The notes: a model not told the origin generated them from the sequence alone. Shown: positions 8,770-18,070, numbered from the stretch's first letter. The stretch: DNA of 64,000 nucleotides from Amycolatopsis orientalis DSM 43388 (GCF_000411975.1 NZ_ASXG01000154.1:186001-250000), one strand, 5' to 3'. Program-made: numbers and translations.

Positions 8770-10011
8770 TTAACGAGCGCGCCGTACTCGAGCCGCTACC
8801 GCACCTCCTCCGACGACGAGCAGGATCGCCGCGACCCCCCAGCGACGCTGCTTCTTGACGTTATTGCGCGCTTTCGCCGCGCGTTTCTCGGGCGGTTTCG
8901 GGATGGCTTTCACCGGGGCGGCGCGCGACGGTGCCGGGGGTTGGGGCATCGGGATGGGCTGGATGATCGCGTCCGGCGGCTGCGGGGTCGGGGTCGGGGT
9001 GGGCACGATCGGGCTCGGTGTGGTCGGCGGCGGGGATGACGATGTTGACGATGGGGGTGGCGGGGGTGTCGGGGATGTCGGGGTGGAGGACGGCGTGGGG
9101 CTCGCCGAGGTCGACGGCGTCGGGGAAGGCGACGTCGGGGGCGGGGCGGACGACGACGGAGGCGGCGGGGGTGGCGGAGGCGGGGGTTCCGCCAAACACC
9201 CGGCACCGTCGGACATCACCAACGGCGGCCCGGTGCTCACCTCGACCGCGGAACCGCCGTCCAGCCGGTACGTGACGTTCCGTCCGTCGATCCAGTTCGC
9301 GGTCGCGTAGAGCTTGTGGTCCGGCCCGAACACCACCGAACCGTAAGTCGCGTCCGGAAACCGCTCCCCCGGCACCTTCGCGACCTGTCCGCTCACCGGG
9401 TTCACCGTGACCACCGCGCCCTCGGCACTGGACGAAACTCCGTACAGCAGACCGTCTTCCGGGTTGTACGCGAAGTCGTCGACCCCCGAGGCGAGCCACC
9501 ACGGACGCAGCAACACCGGCCCGGTCGCGCTGAGATAGCCGGAACTGTGCGGGTCAACGTCCACTGTGTACAGACTGGTGGCCCGCTTCACGTACCACGA
9601 GTTGCCGGACATCGCCCCGGCCGTCGCGCCGGTCACCCAGCTCCATTCGCCGTGGTGCGTTTCGCGGCCGACCGCGCCGAGGTCGGTCAGTTCGCCGCCG
9701 GAGTCGATCCGGACCGCGTGCCAGCCGTCGGGGAAGCGCCCGTCAGCGACGCCGTAGGTCACGTCTTGCGCCGCCGAGTACGCGATCGCATTCAGCGCGA
9801 AAGGACTGTGGTGCACCACATGCCGCGAACCGGAGGGCAGCGTCAACCGCACGATGTCGGACGACCGCCCGTCGCGGCTTTCGACCTGCAGCACCCGGCA
9901 GGACGCCGCGGCCGCGCGCTGGCGGGCCGGAGCCAGCCACCCGGACGCGACGAGCAGCCCGGCGACCGCGGCCGCGGCGGCCGCCACAGTCAGGTACCGG
10001 GAACCTCGCAC
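8770..10011 (-). CDS. Membrane-anchored extracellular propeller protein with proline-rich stalk
   Basis: 413 residues. N-terminal signal/anchor (VAAAAAAVAGLLVASGW), then a repeat domain of about 240 residues with propeller-like strands (IAYSAAQDVTYGVADG; FAYNPEDGLLYGVSSS; SVVFGPDHKLYATANW), similar to DUF6923. Residues of about 275-355 are almost only Pro, Ser and Thr, then a basic stretch and a C-terminal membrane helix (GVAAILLVVGGGAVAA) with a short RVRRAR tail. The architecture is a surface domain held away from the membrane by a wall-spanning stalk. GTG start; 3 bases after the DUF4239 gene, so one transcription unit. Confidence 0.75.
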   Translation of the reverse strand: MRGSRYLTVAAAAAAVAGLLVASGWLAPARQRAAAASCRVLQVESRDGRSSDIVRLTLPSGSRHVVHHSPFALNAIAYSAAQDVTYGVADGRFPDGWHAVRIDSGGELTDLGAVGRETHHGEWSWVTGATAGAMSGNSWYVKRATSLYTVDVDPHSSGYLSATGPVLLRPWWLASGVDDFAYNPEDGLLYGVSSSAEGAVVTVNPVSGQVAKVPGERFPDATYGSVVFGPDHKLYATANWIDGRNVTYRLDGGSAVEVSTGPPLVMSDGAGCLAEPPPPPPPPPPSSSAPPPTSPSPTPSTSASPTPSSTPTSPTPPPPPSSTSSSPPPTTPSPIVPTPTPTPQPPDAIIQPIPMPQPPAPSRAAPVKAIPKPPEKRAAKARNNVKKQRRWGVAAILLVVGGGAVAARVRRAR

Positions 10012-10014
10012 CGG

Positions 10015-10776
10015 TCAGCCGAGCCGCGAGATCGCCGTGGTGAACGCGTCCGGATGCACGTTCGCGCCGCCGGCATAAGGGTTCTGCAGCTGGAAAATCG
10101 CATACAGCAGCAGGACGATCGTCCCCGCCAGCGTCGACACGATCACCAGATGCGCGGCCATCCGCGTGCCGCCGAAGAGGTTCGGCAAGAGGATCGAGAT
10201 GACGCTGCCGAGAATGAGCGCGAACCACATGACCGAGCCGACGCCGTCGGTTTCCGCGCCGGTGATCCGGGTCTGCCGGGCCTGGTAGACCTGCCAGAGC
10301 TGGGCGGCGGCGTCCTTCTTGCGGTCGTTCGTCCAGTCGTCGCCGGCCTGCGCGCCGGCGACCACGCGGCGCATCTGGTCGAGCTGGGTCCAGCCGGTGT
10401 CCGGGATCGGGCCGTCGTCGACGAGCCGGGGCCGTTCCTGCTTCGACACCGTCGTCGCGTACGCGATCGCGAGGCGCCGCACCTGCTCGCCGGTGTCGCC
10501 GGGCAGCGCCTCCGCCGACCAGGTGGCGGCGACCAGGCCCTCCGCCTCGGTGTAGGAACCCTCGCGCGTGGCCGTGACGGCGTCGAAGAGCGAGATGAGC
10601 ACGAAGGCGACCAGCACCGCGTGCAGCCCGCCGACGATGGTGAACACCTGGCCGGCGGCGTCGTTGTTGTCGCGGCGGCCCTCGTCCCAGCCGAAGCGCC
10701 GGACGAGATACCCGATCACCGCGGCCGCGATCGCCGCGCCGACGACCCAGAACACCCCGGTCACGTAGACGTTCAT
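10015..10776 (-). CDS. DUF4239 (bestrophin-like domain) membrane protein
   Basis: 253 residues with two N-terminal and two C-terminal membrane segments and a soluble middle, which fits DUF4239 (FTIVGGLHAVLVAFVLISLFD, followed by SYTEAEGLVAATWSAEALP). The family is bestrophin-like and of unknown function, possibly an anion channel. ATG with AAAGGAACC upstream. First gene of the pair with the propeller protein. Confidence 0.82.
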   Translation of the reverse strand: MNVYVTGVFWVVGAAIAAAVIGYLVRRFGWDEGRRDNNDAAGQVFTIVGGLHAVLVAFVLISLFDAVTATREGSYTEAEGLVAATWSAEALPGDTGEQVRRLAIAYATTVSKQERPRLVDDGPIPDTGWTQLDQMRRVVAGAQAGDDWTNDRKKDAAAQLWQVYQARQTRITGAETDGVGSVMWFALILGSVISILLPNLFGGTRMAAHLVIVSTLAGTIVLLLYAIFQLQNPYAGGANVHPDAFTTAISRLG

Positions 10777-11222
10777 CCGGTTCCTTTCGCGCGGGGAAAT
10801 ACGCTGGCCGACGCTATCCAGCCGATTCCGGAACGGACAACGGAGAAACCCGCGATTCAGCCGGGTGGCCGTCCGGGGCCAGCGCGGTTCGCCGGATCGG
10901 AGCAGCGCGCGGTTTCCGGGTTCCCGCGATTGCTCTTGCTTCCCAGGGAAAAGGCCTCGGATACCGGTCGCGCGTCCCCGACCGGGTTACGGCAGCCGAC
11001 CCACCGTGACGCGTTTCTGGTTGTCAGCCGGACAACAGCACCGGCGATGTCCGAAAAGGAGCTTCGGCAAACAGGTGAATCGGAGGCGGTTACCCTATCG
11101 AGTGATTGTCGGGATGATCCGCCTTGCTATGTTGATGCGCGGCACCGCTTACGAATCGCATTCCTCTCCGGAAAACACCGCACCGCCGTGTTCCGCCGTT
11201 TTCGACGTTAGGTGGTTTCGCA
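10777..11222. other. Intergenic region, 446 bases
   Basis: Upstream region of two divergent units (DUF4239 pair and polyprenyl synthase). Open frames crossing it have no coding character. It must hold both promoters, but I see no clear operator. Confidence 0.4.
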
Positions 11223-11294
11223 GTGATCGTCCCGATCCCGTCCGCACTGTCCACTGTGGCCGCCGCGCTGCGTCCGGAAGCGGAAAACCGGTGA
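11223..11294 (+). CDS. Possible 23-residue upstream reading frame coupled to polyprenyl synthase
   Basis: GTG preceded at seven bases by AGGTGG opens a frame (VIVPIPSALSTVAAALRPEA...) whose TGA overlaps the GTG of the next gene (GTGA). That spacing is typical of translational coupling. It could be a leader, or the remnant of a longer N-terminal protein; the alternative is chance. Confidence 0.35.
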   Translation: MIVPIPSALSTVAAALRPEAENR

Positions 11295-12313
11295 CCGCGC
11301 TGGACGCCCGCACCGGGGCCCGCTCGGTGGCCGAGGTGCTGGAATGGAGCCGCGGCCGCTGGGAACCGGCGATGCGGTCGGCGGTGGACCGGCTGCCCGG
11401 GTCGATGCGCCGGATCGCCGGCTACCACCTCGGCTGGTGGGACGAAACCGGAACGCCGACGACCGCGTCCGGCGGCAAAGCCCTGCGCCCCGCGCTGGTG
11501 CTGCTGTGCGCGGAGGCCTGCGGAGGTGACCCGGTGGACGCGATCCCCGCCGCGGTGGCCGTAGAACTGGCGCACAACTTCTCTTTGCTGCACGACGACG
11601 TCATGGACGGCGACCGCACCCGGCGCCACCGGCCCACCGCGTGGACCGTGTTCGGCACCGGACAGGCCGTCCTGGCCGGGGATTCCCTGCTCGCCCTGGC
11701 CTTCGACGTCCTGTCCGCGGACGGCCCAGCCGCCGCGCGCCTGCTGAGCACCGCGGTGCTGGACCTGCTGCACGGCCAGCACGAGGACCTGGCGTTCGAA
11801 CAGCGGACGGACGTCGAAGTGGCGGAATGCGTCCGAATGGCCCAGGGCAAAACAGCGGCGCTGCTCAGCGCGGCGTGCACGCTCGGCGTGCTGGTCGTCG
11901 GCGGCCGCGGCGAGCACGTCGAACGCTTTGGCCGCTTCGGCCGGTCGCTAGGCCTGGCCTTCCAACACGTCGACGACCTCCTAGGCATCTGGGGCGACCC
12001 GGCCGTCACCGGCAAGCCGGTCTACTCGGACCTGCGCAGCCGCAAAAAATCCCTCCCGGTCGTCGCGGCGCTCACGTCGGGCACGTCCGCCGGACAGGAA
12101 CTGGCGATGCTGTACCGGCAGCCCCTGCCGGACAGTTGCCTCGCCCAAGCCGCCGCCCTGATCGACGAAGCCGGCGGCCGCTCATGGAGCCACACCCAGG
12201 CGGACGAGTTGCTCACCGACGCGTTGACCGCCCTGACCGCCGCCAACCCAGCCCCACGCGCGACAGCCGAGCTGACCGCACTGGCTCAGCTCATCGCCCG
12301 CCGGGACCACTGA
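11291..12313 (+). CDS. Polyprenyl (geranylgeranyl-type) diphosphate synthase
   Basis: 340 residues, trans-isoprenyl diphosphate synthase that elongates allylic diphosphates with IPP. First aspartate-rich motif LLHDDVMDGD (DDxxD), GGKALRP substrate loop, and second motif HVDDLLGIWGD, where the family's usual DDxxD reads DDLLG, a variant seen in actinobacterial members. GTG start overlapping the stop of the small upstream frame. No terpene cyclase or carotenoid gene is nearby, so the product chain length and pathway cannot be read from context. Confidence 0.9.
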   Translation: MTALDARTGARSVAEVLEWSRGRWEPAMRSAVDRLPGSMRRIAGYHLGWWDETGTPTTASGGKALRPALVLLCAEACGGDPVDAIPAAVAVELAHNFSLLHDDVMDGDRTRRHRPTAWTVFGTGQAVLAGDSLLALAFDVLSADGPAAARLLSTAVLDLLHGQHEDLAFEQRTDVEVAECVRMAQGKTAALLSAACTLGVLVVGGRGEHVERFGRFGRSLGLAFQHVDDLLGIWGDPAVTGKPVYSDLRSRKKSLPVVAALTSGTSAGQELAMLYRQPLPDSCLAQAAALIDEAGGRSWSHTQADELLTDALTALTAANPAPRATAELTALAQLIARRDH

Positions 12314-12315
12314 CC

Positions 12316-12650
12316 CGGACGGTCGCCCTGGGCGATCGCCCTGGGCAACCGTCCGCTCAGGACGAACGTCTGGCCCTGGCGACAGCCCCCACCAGGCCGC
12401 GGCTTGCCCACGCGCGCGGAGGCTCAACCAGGGCGTCCGCCCAGGGCGATCGCCCAACCCACCCCCGGCGAACGCCCAACCAGGACAACCGCCCAGGGCA
12501 ATCGCCCGCCCCGCGGCAACCGCCCAGCCAGCGTCATGGCCAGGGCGGTCGTCTGCCCTGAACAACCGCCCGAGCCACCCGACCATCCGAACCGGGCGAA
12601 CGCCCGACCAAGACGGTCACCTGCCCAGGGCACTCGCCCTGATCCCGCCA
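12316..12650. repeat. Degenerate 13-bp repeat array 1
   Basis: Non-coding tract built of imperfect copies of GATCGCCCTGGGC or GATCGCCCAGGGC, 13 bases per unit where units are adjacent, with variable spacers. It contains GCGATCGCC cores. The same unit builds the longer array at 24981-25465. A 13-base period excludes coding. About 80 further bases to the capA gene look unremarkable. Confidence 0.7.
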
Positions 12651-12730
12651 CCAGCCCCGAACACAGGCGGCCAAATCACCTCACCGCGACCTTCGAGACC
12701 CAGAAAAGGCCCCACCAGACCCCAGCCCGG

Positions 12731-13840
12731 TCACCGCCCCGCGCGGCTCAACCCGTCCTCCCCCGCGCCCCGGGACAGCACCACCTCGTCGGTATTCGCA
12801 AGCGCTTCTGTCCCCCGCTGGCTCGGCGGCGCGGCCGTCAGGTCCCGCAATCGGATCGGCGGCCCGAGGTCGATCAGCGTCGGCACGTACTCCGCCCGGT
12901 CCACCGCCCACTTCCCGCCGGCCCGGCTGAACCGGAACCGTGCCGCGACCCCCTCCTCGGTCGACCCGCGAGGTTCGTCGTGCCGCGCGACTTCATTGCC
13001 GAGCCCGAACGCCACCCACTTGCCGCCGACCTTCTGGAACGGCTGCACCACGTGCGCGTGATGCCCGACGATCAGGTCGAGATCCGGCGACGCTGTCAGC
13101 TTCTGCGCCAACTGTTTCTGCTCAGCCGTCACGTCATGCTGAAACTCGACCCCCCAATGCAGACTCGCGATCACGACCTCCGCCCCGGCCGCCTTCGCCT
13201 CGCGCGCCGCGGCGAGAATCTCGCCGGGGTCGATTTCGTTGGCCAGCCACGGTTTCCCGGCCGGCCGTTTGATCCCGTTGAACCCGAACGCGTAAGACAG
13301 CTGCGCGACCTTCACCCCGTGCACGTCGAGGAGCAGCGGTTTCCCCGCCTCCTCGGCCGAACGCGCCGAGCCGGTGTGCTTCAGCCCGGTCTGGTCGAGT
13401 TTGTCGAGCGTCCGCCGCACCCCCGCCGCGCCCTGGTCGAGCGTGTGGTTCGACGCGGTGGAGCAGGTGTCGTACCCGGTGTCCTTCAACGCGTCGGCGA
13501 TCTCCGGCGGCGCGCTGAACGACGGATATCCGCGGTACGGACCGCCTTCCGGCGCGAGCGGCGTTTCGAGGTGGCAGATCCCCAGATCCGCGCGGGACAC
13601 GAGCGGTTTGACCCCGGCGAACAGCTGCCGGTAGTCGATCTTCCCGCCGCCGTCCGTCTCCGCCTGCTCAGTGAGCCGCGGGTGGATCAGCACGTCGCCG
13701 GTCGCCACGACGGTGAACGAATCCGGCGAAGCAGCCGCCGACGACGTCCCGGGCGAGGACCGGTGCGGGGCTTCGCTCCCACACGCCGTCAGCATCAGCG
13801 CGACCCCGGCGAGGGCGGCGGCGCGGCGCATGTTCGTCAT
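12731..13840 (-). CDS. CapA-family (poly-gamma-glutamate capsule type) lipoprotein
   Basis: 369-residue metallophosphoesterase-fold protein of the CapA/PgsA family. Lipobox LTAC near residue 20; catalytic-site motifs VVATGDVLIHPR, HLETPLA, STASNHTLDQG, IASLHWGVEF and IVGHHAHVVQPF. The family is linked to poly-gamma-glutamate or other capsule export and lies outside the membrane. I chose the ATG at 13840, which has AAAGGGG six bases upstream, over the ATG two codons earlier. No capB/capC genes adjoin it, so a capsule role is uncertain. Confidence 0.87.
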   Translation of the reverse strand: MTNMRRAAALAGVALMLTACGSEAPHRSSPGTSSAAASPDSFTVVATGDVLIHPRLTEQAETDGGGKIDYRQLFAGVKPLVSRADLGICHLETPLAPEGGPYRGYPSFSAPPEIADALKDTGYDTCSTASNHTLDQGAAGVRRTLDKLDQTGLKHTGSARSAEEAGKPLLLDVHGVKVAQLSYAFGFNGIKRPAGKPWLANEIDPGEILAAAREAKAAGAEVVIASLHWGVEFQHDVTAEQKQLAQKLTASPDLDLIVGHHAHVVQPFQKVGGKWVAFGLGNEVARHDEPRGSTEEGVAARFRFSRAGGKWAVDRAEYVPTLIDLGPPIRLRDLTAAPPSQRGTEALANTDEVVLSRGAGEDGLSRAGR

Positions 13841-13923
13841 GATCATCCCCTTTGCCCGACTGCCGGCCCATCCTTCCGTATCACTCTTGTGGGTTAACAC
13901 CCGGTTGTGACCAGGCAAAATGC

Positions 13924-15243
13924 TCAGGCCAGGCAGTCGGAGGGCTCTCCGCGAGTCAGCGCCGGGTCAGTCTGGTCGAACGTCCGCGCGACGCCCGGGC
14001 CGGAGCTGCGCGTCTCGAACCGCACCGTCACCCGGCCGTGCCCCGCGCCCTGCACCCAGCCGGTGCCGAACTCGGCATGGACGACGTCGTCGCCCGGCCG
14101 CCATCCCGACGACGACACCGGCGCGCTCCCTCCCGGCGACGGCGCCGAGGTGACCACCGGCGCGTCCGTCGCAGCAGGCACGGTCAAGCTGAACAACGCG
14201 TCCTGATGCGGCACCGAAAGCCCGCTGAACGCGACGCCCGCGAGCCGTACCCCACCGAATTCCTGCGGGTCGAGCAATAGCCGTTCTGCCGTAGCCGCAA
14301 GCTGTTCGAGGTCGTCGGTCGGCGACGCGGTGGTCTCGGAGCGGGTCACCGTGCTCATGTCCGTATGCCGAAGCTTGATCACGACTGTGCGCGCGACGCG
14401 TCCCGCCTTGACCAGCCGAGCGTGCGCGCCTGCCGCGATTTTCCTTACCTCAGCACGCAATCGGCCGAGATCGACCACATCGACGTCGAAGGTCGTCTCC
14501 GCGCTCACCTGCTTGGCCTCGCCCCGCTCCGCGACCGGGCGGTCGTCGAACCCGCTCGCCAGCCGCCGCAAGTCTCGACCGACCACGCCCCCGAGCGTCG
14601 ACACCGCGTCCGGCTCCGGCAACGCCGCCAGTTCGCCCAAGGTGAGGACCCCGATCGTGCGCAGCTTCGCTTCCGCCACCGGTCCGATTCCCCACAACGC
14701 GCGTACCGGCAGCGGAGCCAGAAACTCGCGTTCGGTGCCCGGCAGCACGACGAGCAGCCCGTCCGGCTTCGCGCGGTCCGAACCGATTTTCGCGACCTGC
14801 TTGCCGGTCCCGGCGCCGATCGACGCGGTCAGCCCGGTCTCTTCCCGGATCCGCGCCCGCAGCTTCTCGGCCCATTCGGTCACCTGCTCGACCGACGCGC
14901 CAGCCAGCGCGGGCGGTTCGGCGAAGGCCTCGTCGAGCGAAATCCGTTCCAGCACCGGAGCGACTTCGCTGACGACGTCGAAAACCTGCTTGCTCAAGAT
15001 CTCGTACAACCGGAACCGCGGCGGCAGCACGACGCCGCCCGCTGGAAGCAGCCGTCGAGCCTGGGACATCGGCATCGCCGAACGCACGCCGTACTCGCGG
15101 GATTCGTAGCTCGCCCCGGCGACGACGCCCCGGTGTCCGGTGCCGCCGACGACGACCGCGCGCCCGCGCAGCGTCGGCCGCGTGAGCTGCTCGGCGGAGG
15201 CGTAGAACGCGTCGAGGTCCAAGTGCACGACCCAGCGAGACAT
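13924..15243 (-). CDS. dinB: DNA polymerase IV (Y family)
   Basis: 439 residues; error-prone translesion DNA polymerase. Palm motifs VHLDLDAFYAS and ISLDEAFAE carry the metal-binding acidic residues; ASYESREYGVRSAMP is the finger motif. Residues beyond about 365 form the extra C-terminal module seen in actinobacterial members (GWRPGDDVVHAEFGTGWVQG) rather than a plain beta-clamp tail. Starts one base after the stop of the winged-helix gene, so it is the distal gene of the ABC/winged-helix string. No SOS box is directly upstream. Confidence 0.92.
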   Translation of the reverse strand: MSRWVVHLDLDAFYASAEQLTRPTLRGRAVVVGGTGHRGVVAGASYESREYGVRSAMPMSQARRLLPAGGVVLPPRFRLYEILSKQVFDVVSEVAPVLERISLDEAFAEPPALAGASVEQVTEWAEKLRARIREETGLTASIGAGTGKQVAKIGSDRAKPDGLLVVLPGTEREFLAPLPVRALWGIGPVAEAKLRTIGVLTLGELAALPEPDAVSTLGGVVGRDLRRLASGFDDRPVAERGEAKQVSAETTFDVDVVDLGRLRAEVRKIAAGAHARLVKAGRVARTVVIKLRHTDMSTVTRSETTASPTDDLEQLAATAERLLLDPQEFGGVRLAGVAFSGLSVPHQDALFSLTVPAATDAPVVTSAPSPGGSAPVSSSGWRPGDDVVHAEFGTGWVQGAGHGRVTVRFETRSSGPGVARTFDQTDPALTRGEPSDCLA

Positions 15244-15244
15244 G

Positions 15245-15550
15245 TCAGGTTCCAGCGTCCAGGAGCCGGTGCAACGCCTTGGTGTAAGCGTCGAACGCGG
15301 CGCGGCCCTTGCTCGTGAGCCGCACCAGCGTGACCGGCGTGCGGTGTTCGTAAGCCTTGGTGATCTCGACGTACTCGGCGTCCTCGAGTTTGCGCAAGTG
15401 CGTCGAGAGGTTGCCAGCGGTCATCTCGAGCAGCTGCTGCAGCCGGGGAAAGGTGATCTGGTCGGCCGGCCGCAGCCCGGCGAGCGCGACCGTGACGCGC
15501 AACCGCGCCTGGGCGTGGATGACGGGATCCAGCTCCGGCAGGTCAGCCAC
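15245..15550 (-). CDS. Winged-helix transcriptional regulator
   Basis: 101-residue one-domain DNA-binding protein: HTH of the MarR/ArsR-like 'winged helix DNA-binding' type (ITFPRLQQLLEMTAGNLSTHLRKLEDAEYVEI, recognition helix within it). Such proteins control adjacent membrane or ABC genes. Its start overlaps the end of the upstream membrane-protein gene by 8 bases. It is a plausible ligand for the palindrome at 17906 in front of the ABC genes. Confidence 0.82.
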   Translation of the reverse strand: MADLPELDPVIHAQARLRVTVALAGLRPADQITFPRLQQLLEMTAGNLSTHLRKLEDAEYVEITKAYEHRTPVTLVRLTSKGRAAFDAYTKALHRLLDAGT

Positions 15551-16190
15551 GGGGCCGCACCACGTAGACCAGGGCGGCGACCGCGAATCCGCCGCCGCCG
15601 GCGAGCGAGAGGACGAGGAAGTTGCCGGGCACGCCGACCAGGACGCTCGCCCCGGCGCACACGATGATCCAGCCGCCGAGGAAGTACTGCCGCAGGTCCT
15701 GCCAGAGCGTCCCGCCAGCGAGGTAGAGCGCGCCGGTCAGCAGCAACGACGTGCCGGACCACAGCAGCGGAACGAGAGCGGAGCCCACCGGCATCAGCTT
15801 GGTGATCCGGATGTCGACCAGGCACATCCCGGCGAACGAGATCCCCCACGCCCAGCCGTACATCGCCCCGATCCGCCGCGACGGCCCGCGAATCCCGCGG
15901 CCGCCTTTGCTTCCGTGCCAAGCGGAGTAGACGATCGCGCCCACCATGAGCACCGCGACGACGATTCCCGCGACCCAGCCGGGCAGCAGCGCCGCCGACC
16001 GCTCGTCGGAGAGGTAGACGAGCCCCCAGCCGACGAGCCAGGCGAACGCCCAGACGCTGAACAGACGCGCCGGGCTGACTCGCAGCTCCCGGCGCGTCCG
16101 CTCGTTCTGCCGGGCGATGAGCTCGAGCGATTCCGCCGCGGACAGCGGCTCGCCCTCGTCCTCGACGGGGTCCCCCGCGTCGTTGTTCAC
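15543..16190 (-). CDS. Six-helix membrane protein of unknown function
   Basis: 215 residues: an acidic N-terminal cytoplasmic segment (about 40 residues) followed by about six hydrophobic segments (LFSVWAFAWLVGWGLVYL; GWVAGIVVAVLMVGAIVY; FLGGWIIVCAGASVLVGV). Pairing with a small winged-helix regulator is common in actinobacteria and suggests that the regulator controls or senses through this protein. I cannot name a function. Confidence 0.7.
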   Translation of the reverse strand: MNNDAGDPVEDEGEPLSAAESLELIARQNERTRRELRVSPARLFSVWAFAWLVGWGLVYLSDERSAALLPGWVAGIVVAVLMVGAIVYSAWHGSKGGRGIRGPSRRIGAMYGWAWGISFAGMCLVDIRITKLMPVGSALVPLLWSGTSLLLTGALYLAGGTLWQDLRQYFLGGWIIVCAGASVLVGVPGNFLVLSLAGGGGFAVAALVYVVRPRG

Positions 16191-16244
16191 CCCGGACCGC
16201 CCTTCCCCCGTACTGACCCCTCACGCAGCACGGAAGCTAACACG

Positions 16245-16979
16245 TCACGCGACCTTCACCGGGCCCAGCCGGAACCGCCGCACCACCACGAGCGCGGGCA
16301 CGACCAGCCAAGCCGCCAGCACGCCCACCGCGAGACCGAGCCCGCCCGCGTGAGCCACCGGCATCGTGCCGACGCGGCCGAGCCAATACGTCGGGAAGAA
16401 ATGCGCGACCACCGTCATCCATCGCGGCAGGAACGCGAGCGGCATCCACAGCCCGCCGAACACGCCGAGCGGCAACATCAACGCGCCGGTCATCGCCCCG
16501 ACCGTGTCGCCTTTGCCGAACAGGCCCAGCAGCAGTCCGAGCACCGCGAACGGCAGCGCGCCCAGCCACAACGAGACCCCGCTGAGCAGCCATTGCGCCG
16601 CGGTGAGGTCCACTCCGCGCAACGCACCGCCGACGAAGACGACCAGGACCACCGGCAACGCCATCGCCATCGAGGACGCGATCTTCACCAGGAGGTAGTC
16701 GGGCCCGCGCATCGGCGTGAGCCTCAATTGCCGCTGCCAGCCGTCGGTCCGCTCGGTCGCCACGCGGGTGCCGGTGAACAACGCACCGCTCATCGCGCCG
16801 TACGCGCCCATGTTGATCATCGTGGTGACGTTCGCCTTGACGCCGTCCGCCCCGACCTGGTCGCCGAACAACCCGCCGAACAGAAGAAACATGCCGAGCG
16901 GGACCGCGATGGTGAACAGCGCGAACTGCGGGCTGCGGGCAATGCGCAGGATCTCCAGGCGCAAGTACACGAGGTTCAT
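16245..16979 (-). CDS. ABC-2 type transporter permease
   Basis: 244 residues, six membrane segments, DrrB/ABC2_membrane type (MNLVYLRLEILRIARSPQFALF at the N terminus, then GMFLLFGGLFG). Overlaps the ATPase gene by ATGA, so the two form an exporter. Substrate unknown; related pairs export drugs, lipids or peptides. Confidence 0.87.
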   Translation of the reverse strand: MNLVYLRLEILRIARSPQFALFTIAVPLGMFLLFGGLFGDQVGADGVKANVTTMINMGAYGAMSGALFTGTRVATERTDGWQRQLRLTPMRGPDYLLVKIASSMAMALPVVLVVFVGGALRGVDLTAAQWLLSGVSLWLGALPFAVLGLLLGLFGKGDTVGAMTGALMLPLGVFGGLWMPLAFLPRWMTVVAHFFPTYWLGRVGTMPVAHAGGLGLAVGVLAAWLVVPALVVVRRFRLGPVKVA

Positions 16980-17878
16980 CGGAGTGCTCCCTGCGGCTCG
17001 TCGGAAGTGAGGGCGAGGAACGCTTCCTCCAGTCCCGCGGAGGTGATCTCGATGGAACTGGCCCGCGGAAAGGCCGCGAGCAGCGCGCGAATCGCCAGGT
17101 CGGAGTCGGTGCAGCCCAGTTCCGTACGATCGCCCTGTACGACTGCCCTGGCGACCCCGTCGAGCGCGGCGAGGTCTTCCGCGCGGGCGCCCGGTACGAC
17201 TGCCCTGAGCACTCGCCCGGACACGTTCGCGCGCACCTCGTCGACCGGCCCGTCCGCGACGACCTTCCCGTGCCGCATCAACACGACGCGATCCGCGTAG
17301 TCCTCCGCCTCGGCGAGGTAATGCGTCGCGAAGAGCACGGTCCGCCCGCTCACGGTGAACTCACGCATCGACGCCCAGAACTCGCGCCGGGCGTCGACGT
17401 CCAGCGCCGCCGTCGGCTCGTCGAGCACCAGCAACTCCGGATCGCCGGCGAGCGCGAGCGCGTACCGGACCCGCTGAAGCTGCCCGCCGGACAGCTTCCC
17501 GCACCGCCGCCCGGCGAACTCCCCGATCCCCGCCCGCGCGTAAACCTCCTTGGCCGGCAACGGATTTTCGAACATCGACCGATGCAACTCGACCAGCTCG
17601 GCCGGCGTGACATCCCGCAGCAGGAACCCGTTCTGCACCATCGCCGCGAGCCGCCCGGAGTCCAGCGCCGCCCGAGGCGCACCGCCGAACACCCGCACGC
17701 TTCCCTCGTCCGGCGAGGTCAGCCCCAGCAGCAGGTCGATCGTGGTCGACTTGCCCGCGCCGTTCGGTCCCAGCAATGCGACAACCTCGCCCCGCCGCAC
17801 CGTCACCGACACCCCGTCGACCGCGCGGACCTGCTTGAACTGCTTCACCAGGCCGGTCAGCCTGAACGCTTCCGTCAT
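16976..17878 (-). CDS. ABC transporter ATP-binding protein
   Basis: 300 residues. Walker A GPNGAGKST, signature LSGGQLQRV, Walker B LLVLDEPTAALD and the switch His in FATHYL are all present. The C-terminal 90 residues (RVLRAVVPGARAEDLAALDG) resemble DrrA-type exporters. ATG at 17878 has GGGGGA upstream; an earlier in-frame start would overlap the palindrome. First gene of the unit running to dinB. Confidence 0.92.
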   Translation of the reverse strand: MTEAFRLTGLVKQFKQVRAVDGVSVTVRRGEVVALLGPNGAGKSTTIDLLLGLTSPDEGSVRVFGGAPRAALDSGRLAAMVQNGFLLRDVTPAELVELHRSMFENPLPAKEVYARAGIGEFAGRRCGKLSGGQLQRVRYALALAGDPELLVLDEPTAALDVDARREFWASMREFTVSGRTVLFATHYLAEAEDYADRVVLMRHGKVVADGPVDEVRANVSGRVLRAVVPGARAEDLAALDGVARAVVQGDRTELGCTDSDLAIRALLAAFPRASSIEITSAGLEEAFLALTSDEPQGALR

Positions 17879-17905
17879 CTCGTCCCCCAGTGCTCGCCGT
17901 CTTGG

Positions 17906-17922
17906 ACTTTGTAACACAAAGT
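17906..17922. promoter_or_regulatory. Palindromic operator ACTTTGT-N3-ACAAAGT
   Basis: Perfect 7-3-7 inverted repeat, 28 bases upstream of the ABC ATPase start and unusually AT-rich for this DNA. Its place at the promoter of a unit that includes a winged-helix regulator gene makes autoregulation likely. Confidence 0.6.
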
Positions 17923-18037
17923 TGGTTGCGTTGAAAAGTGGTGTGCGCTGCCGAGACATTCGGCGCGACGGACCCGTACCGGCTATGCCCGGTTAATCCG
18001 GTTGCTCCCCGCCGCCACCCGCACTACCGTCAGACTC

Positions 18038-18070
18038 ATGATGATCTTCGCCCGCTGCCGCCTGTTCTGA
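18038..18070 (+). CDS. 10-residue leader peptide upstream of glycosyltransferase
   Basis: ATG ATG start, peptide MMIFARCRLF, TGA. It begins soon after the likely promoter, possibly leaderless, and is followed 17 bases later by a perfect GC hairpin and then the glycosyltransferase. The Arg-Cys-Arg stretch fits the (R/K)x(R/K) pattern of macrolide-stalling leader peptides of erm genes; a single Cys also allows cysteine-responsive attenuation. Both are inference. Confidence 0.45.
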   Translation: MMIFARCRLF

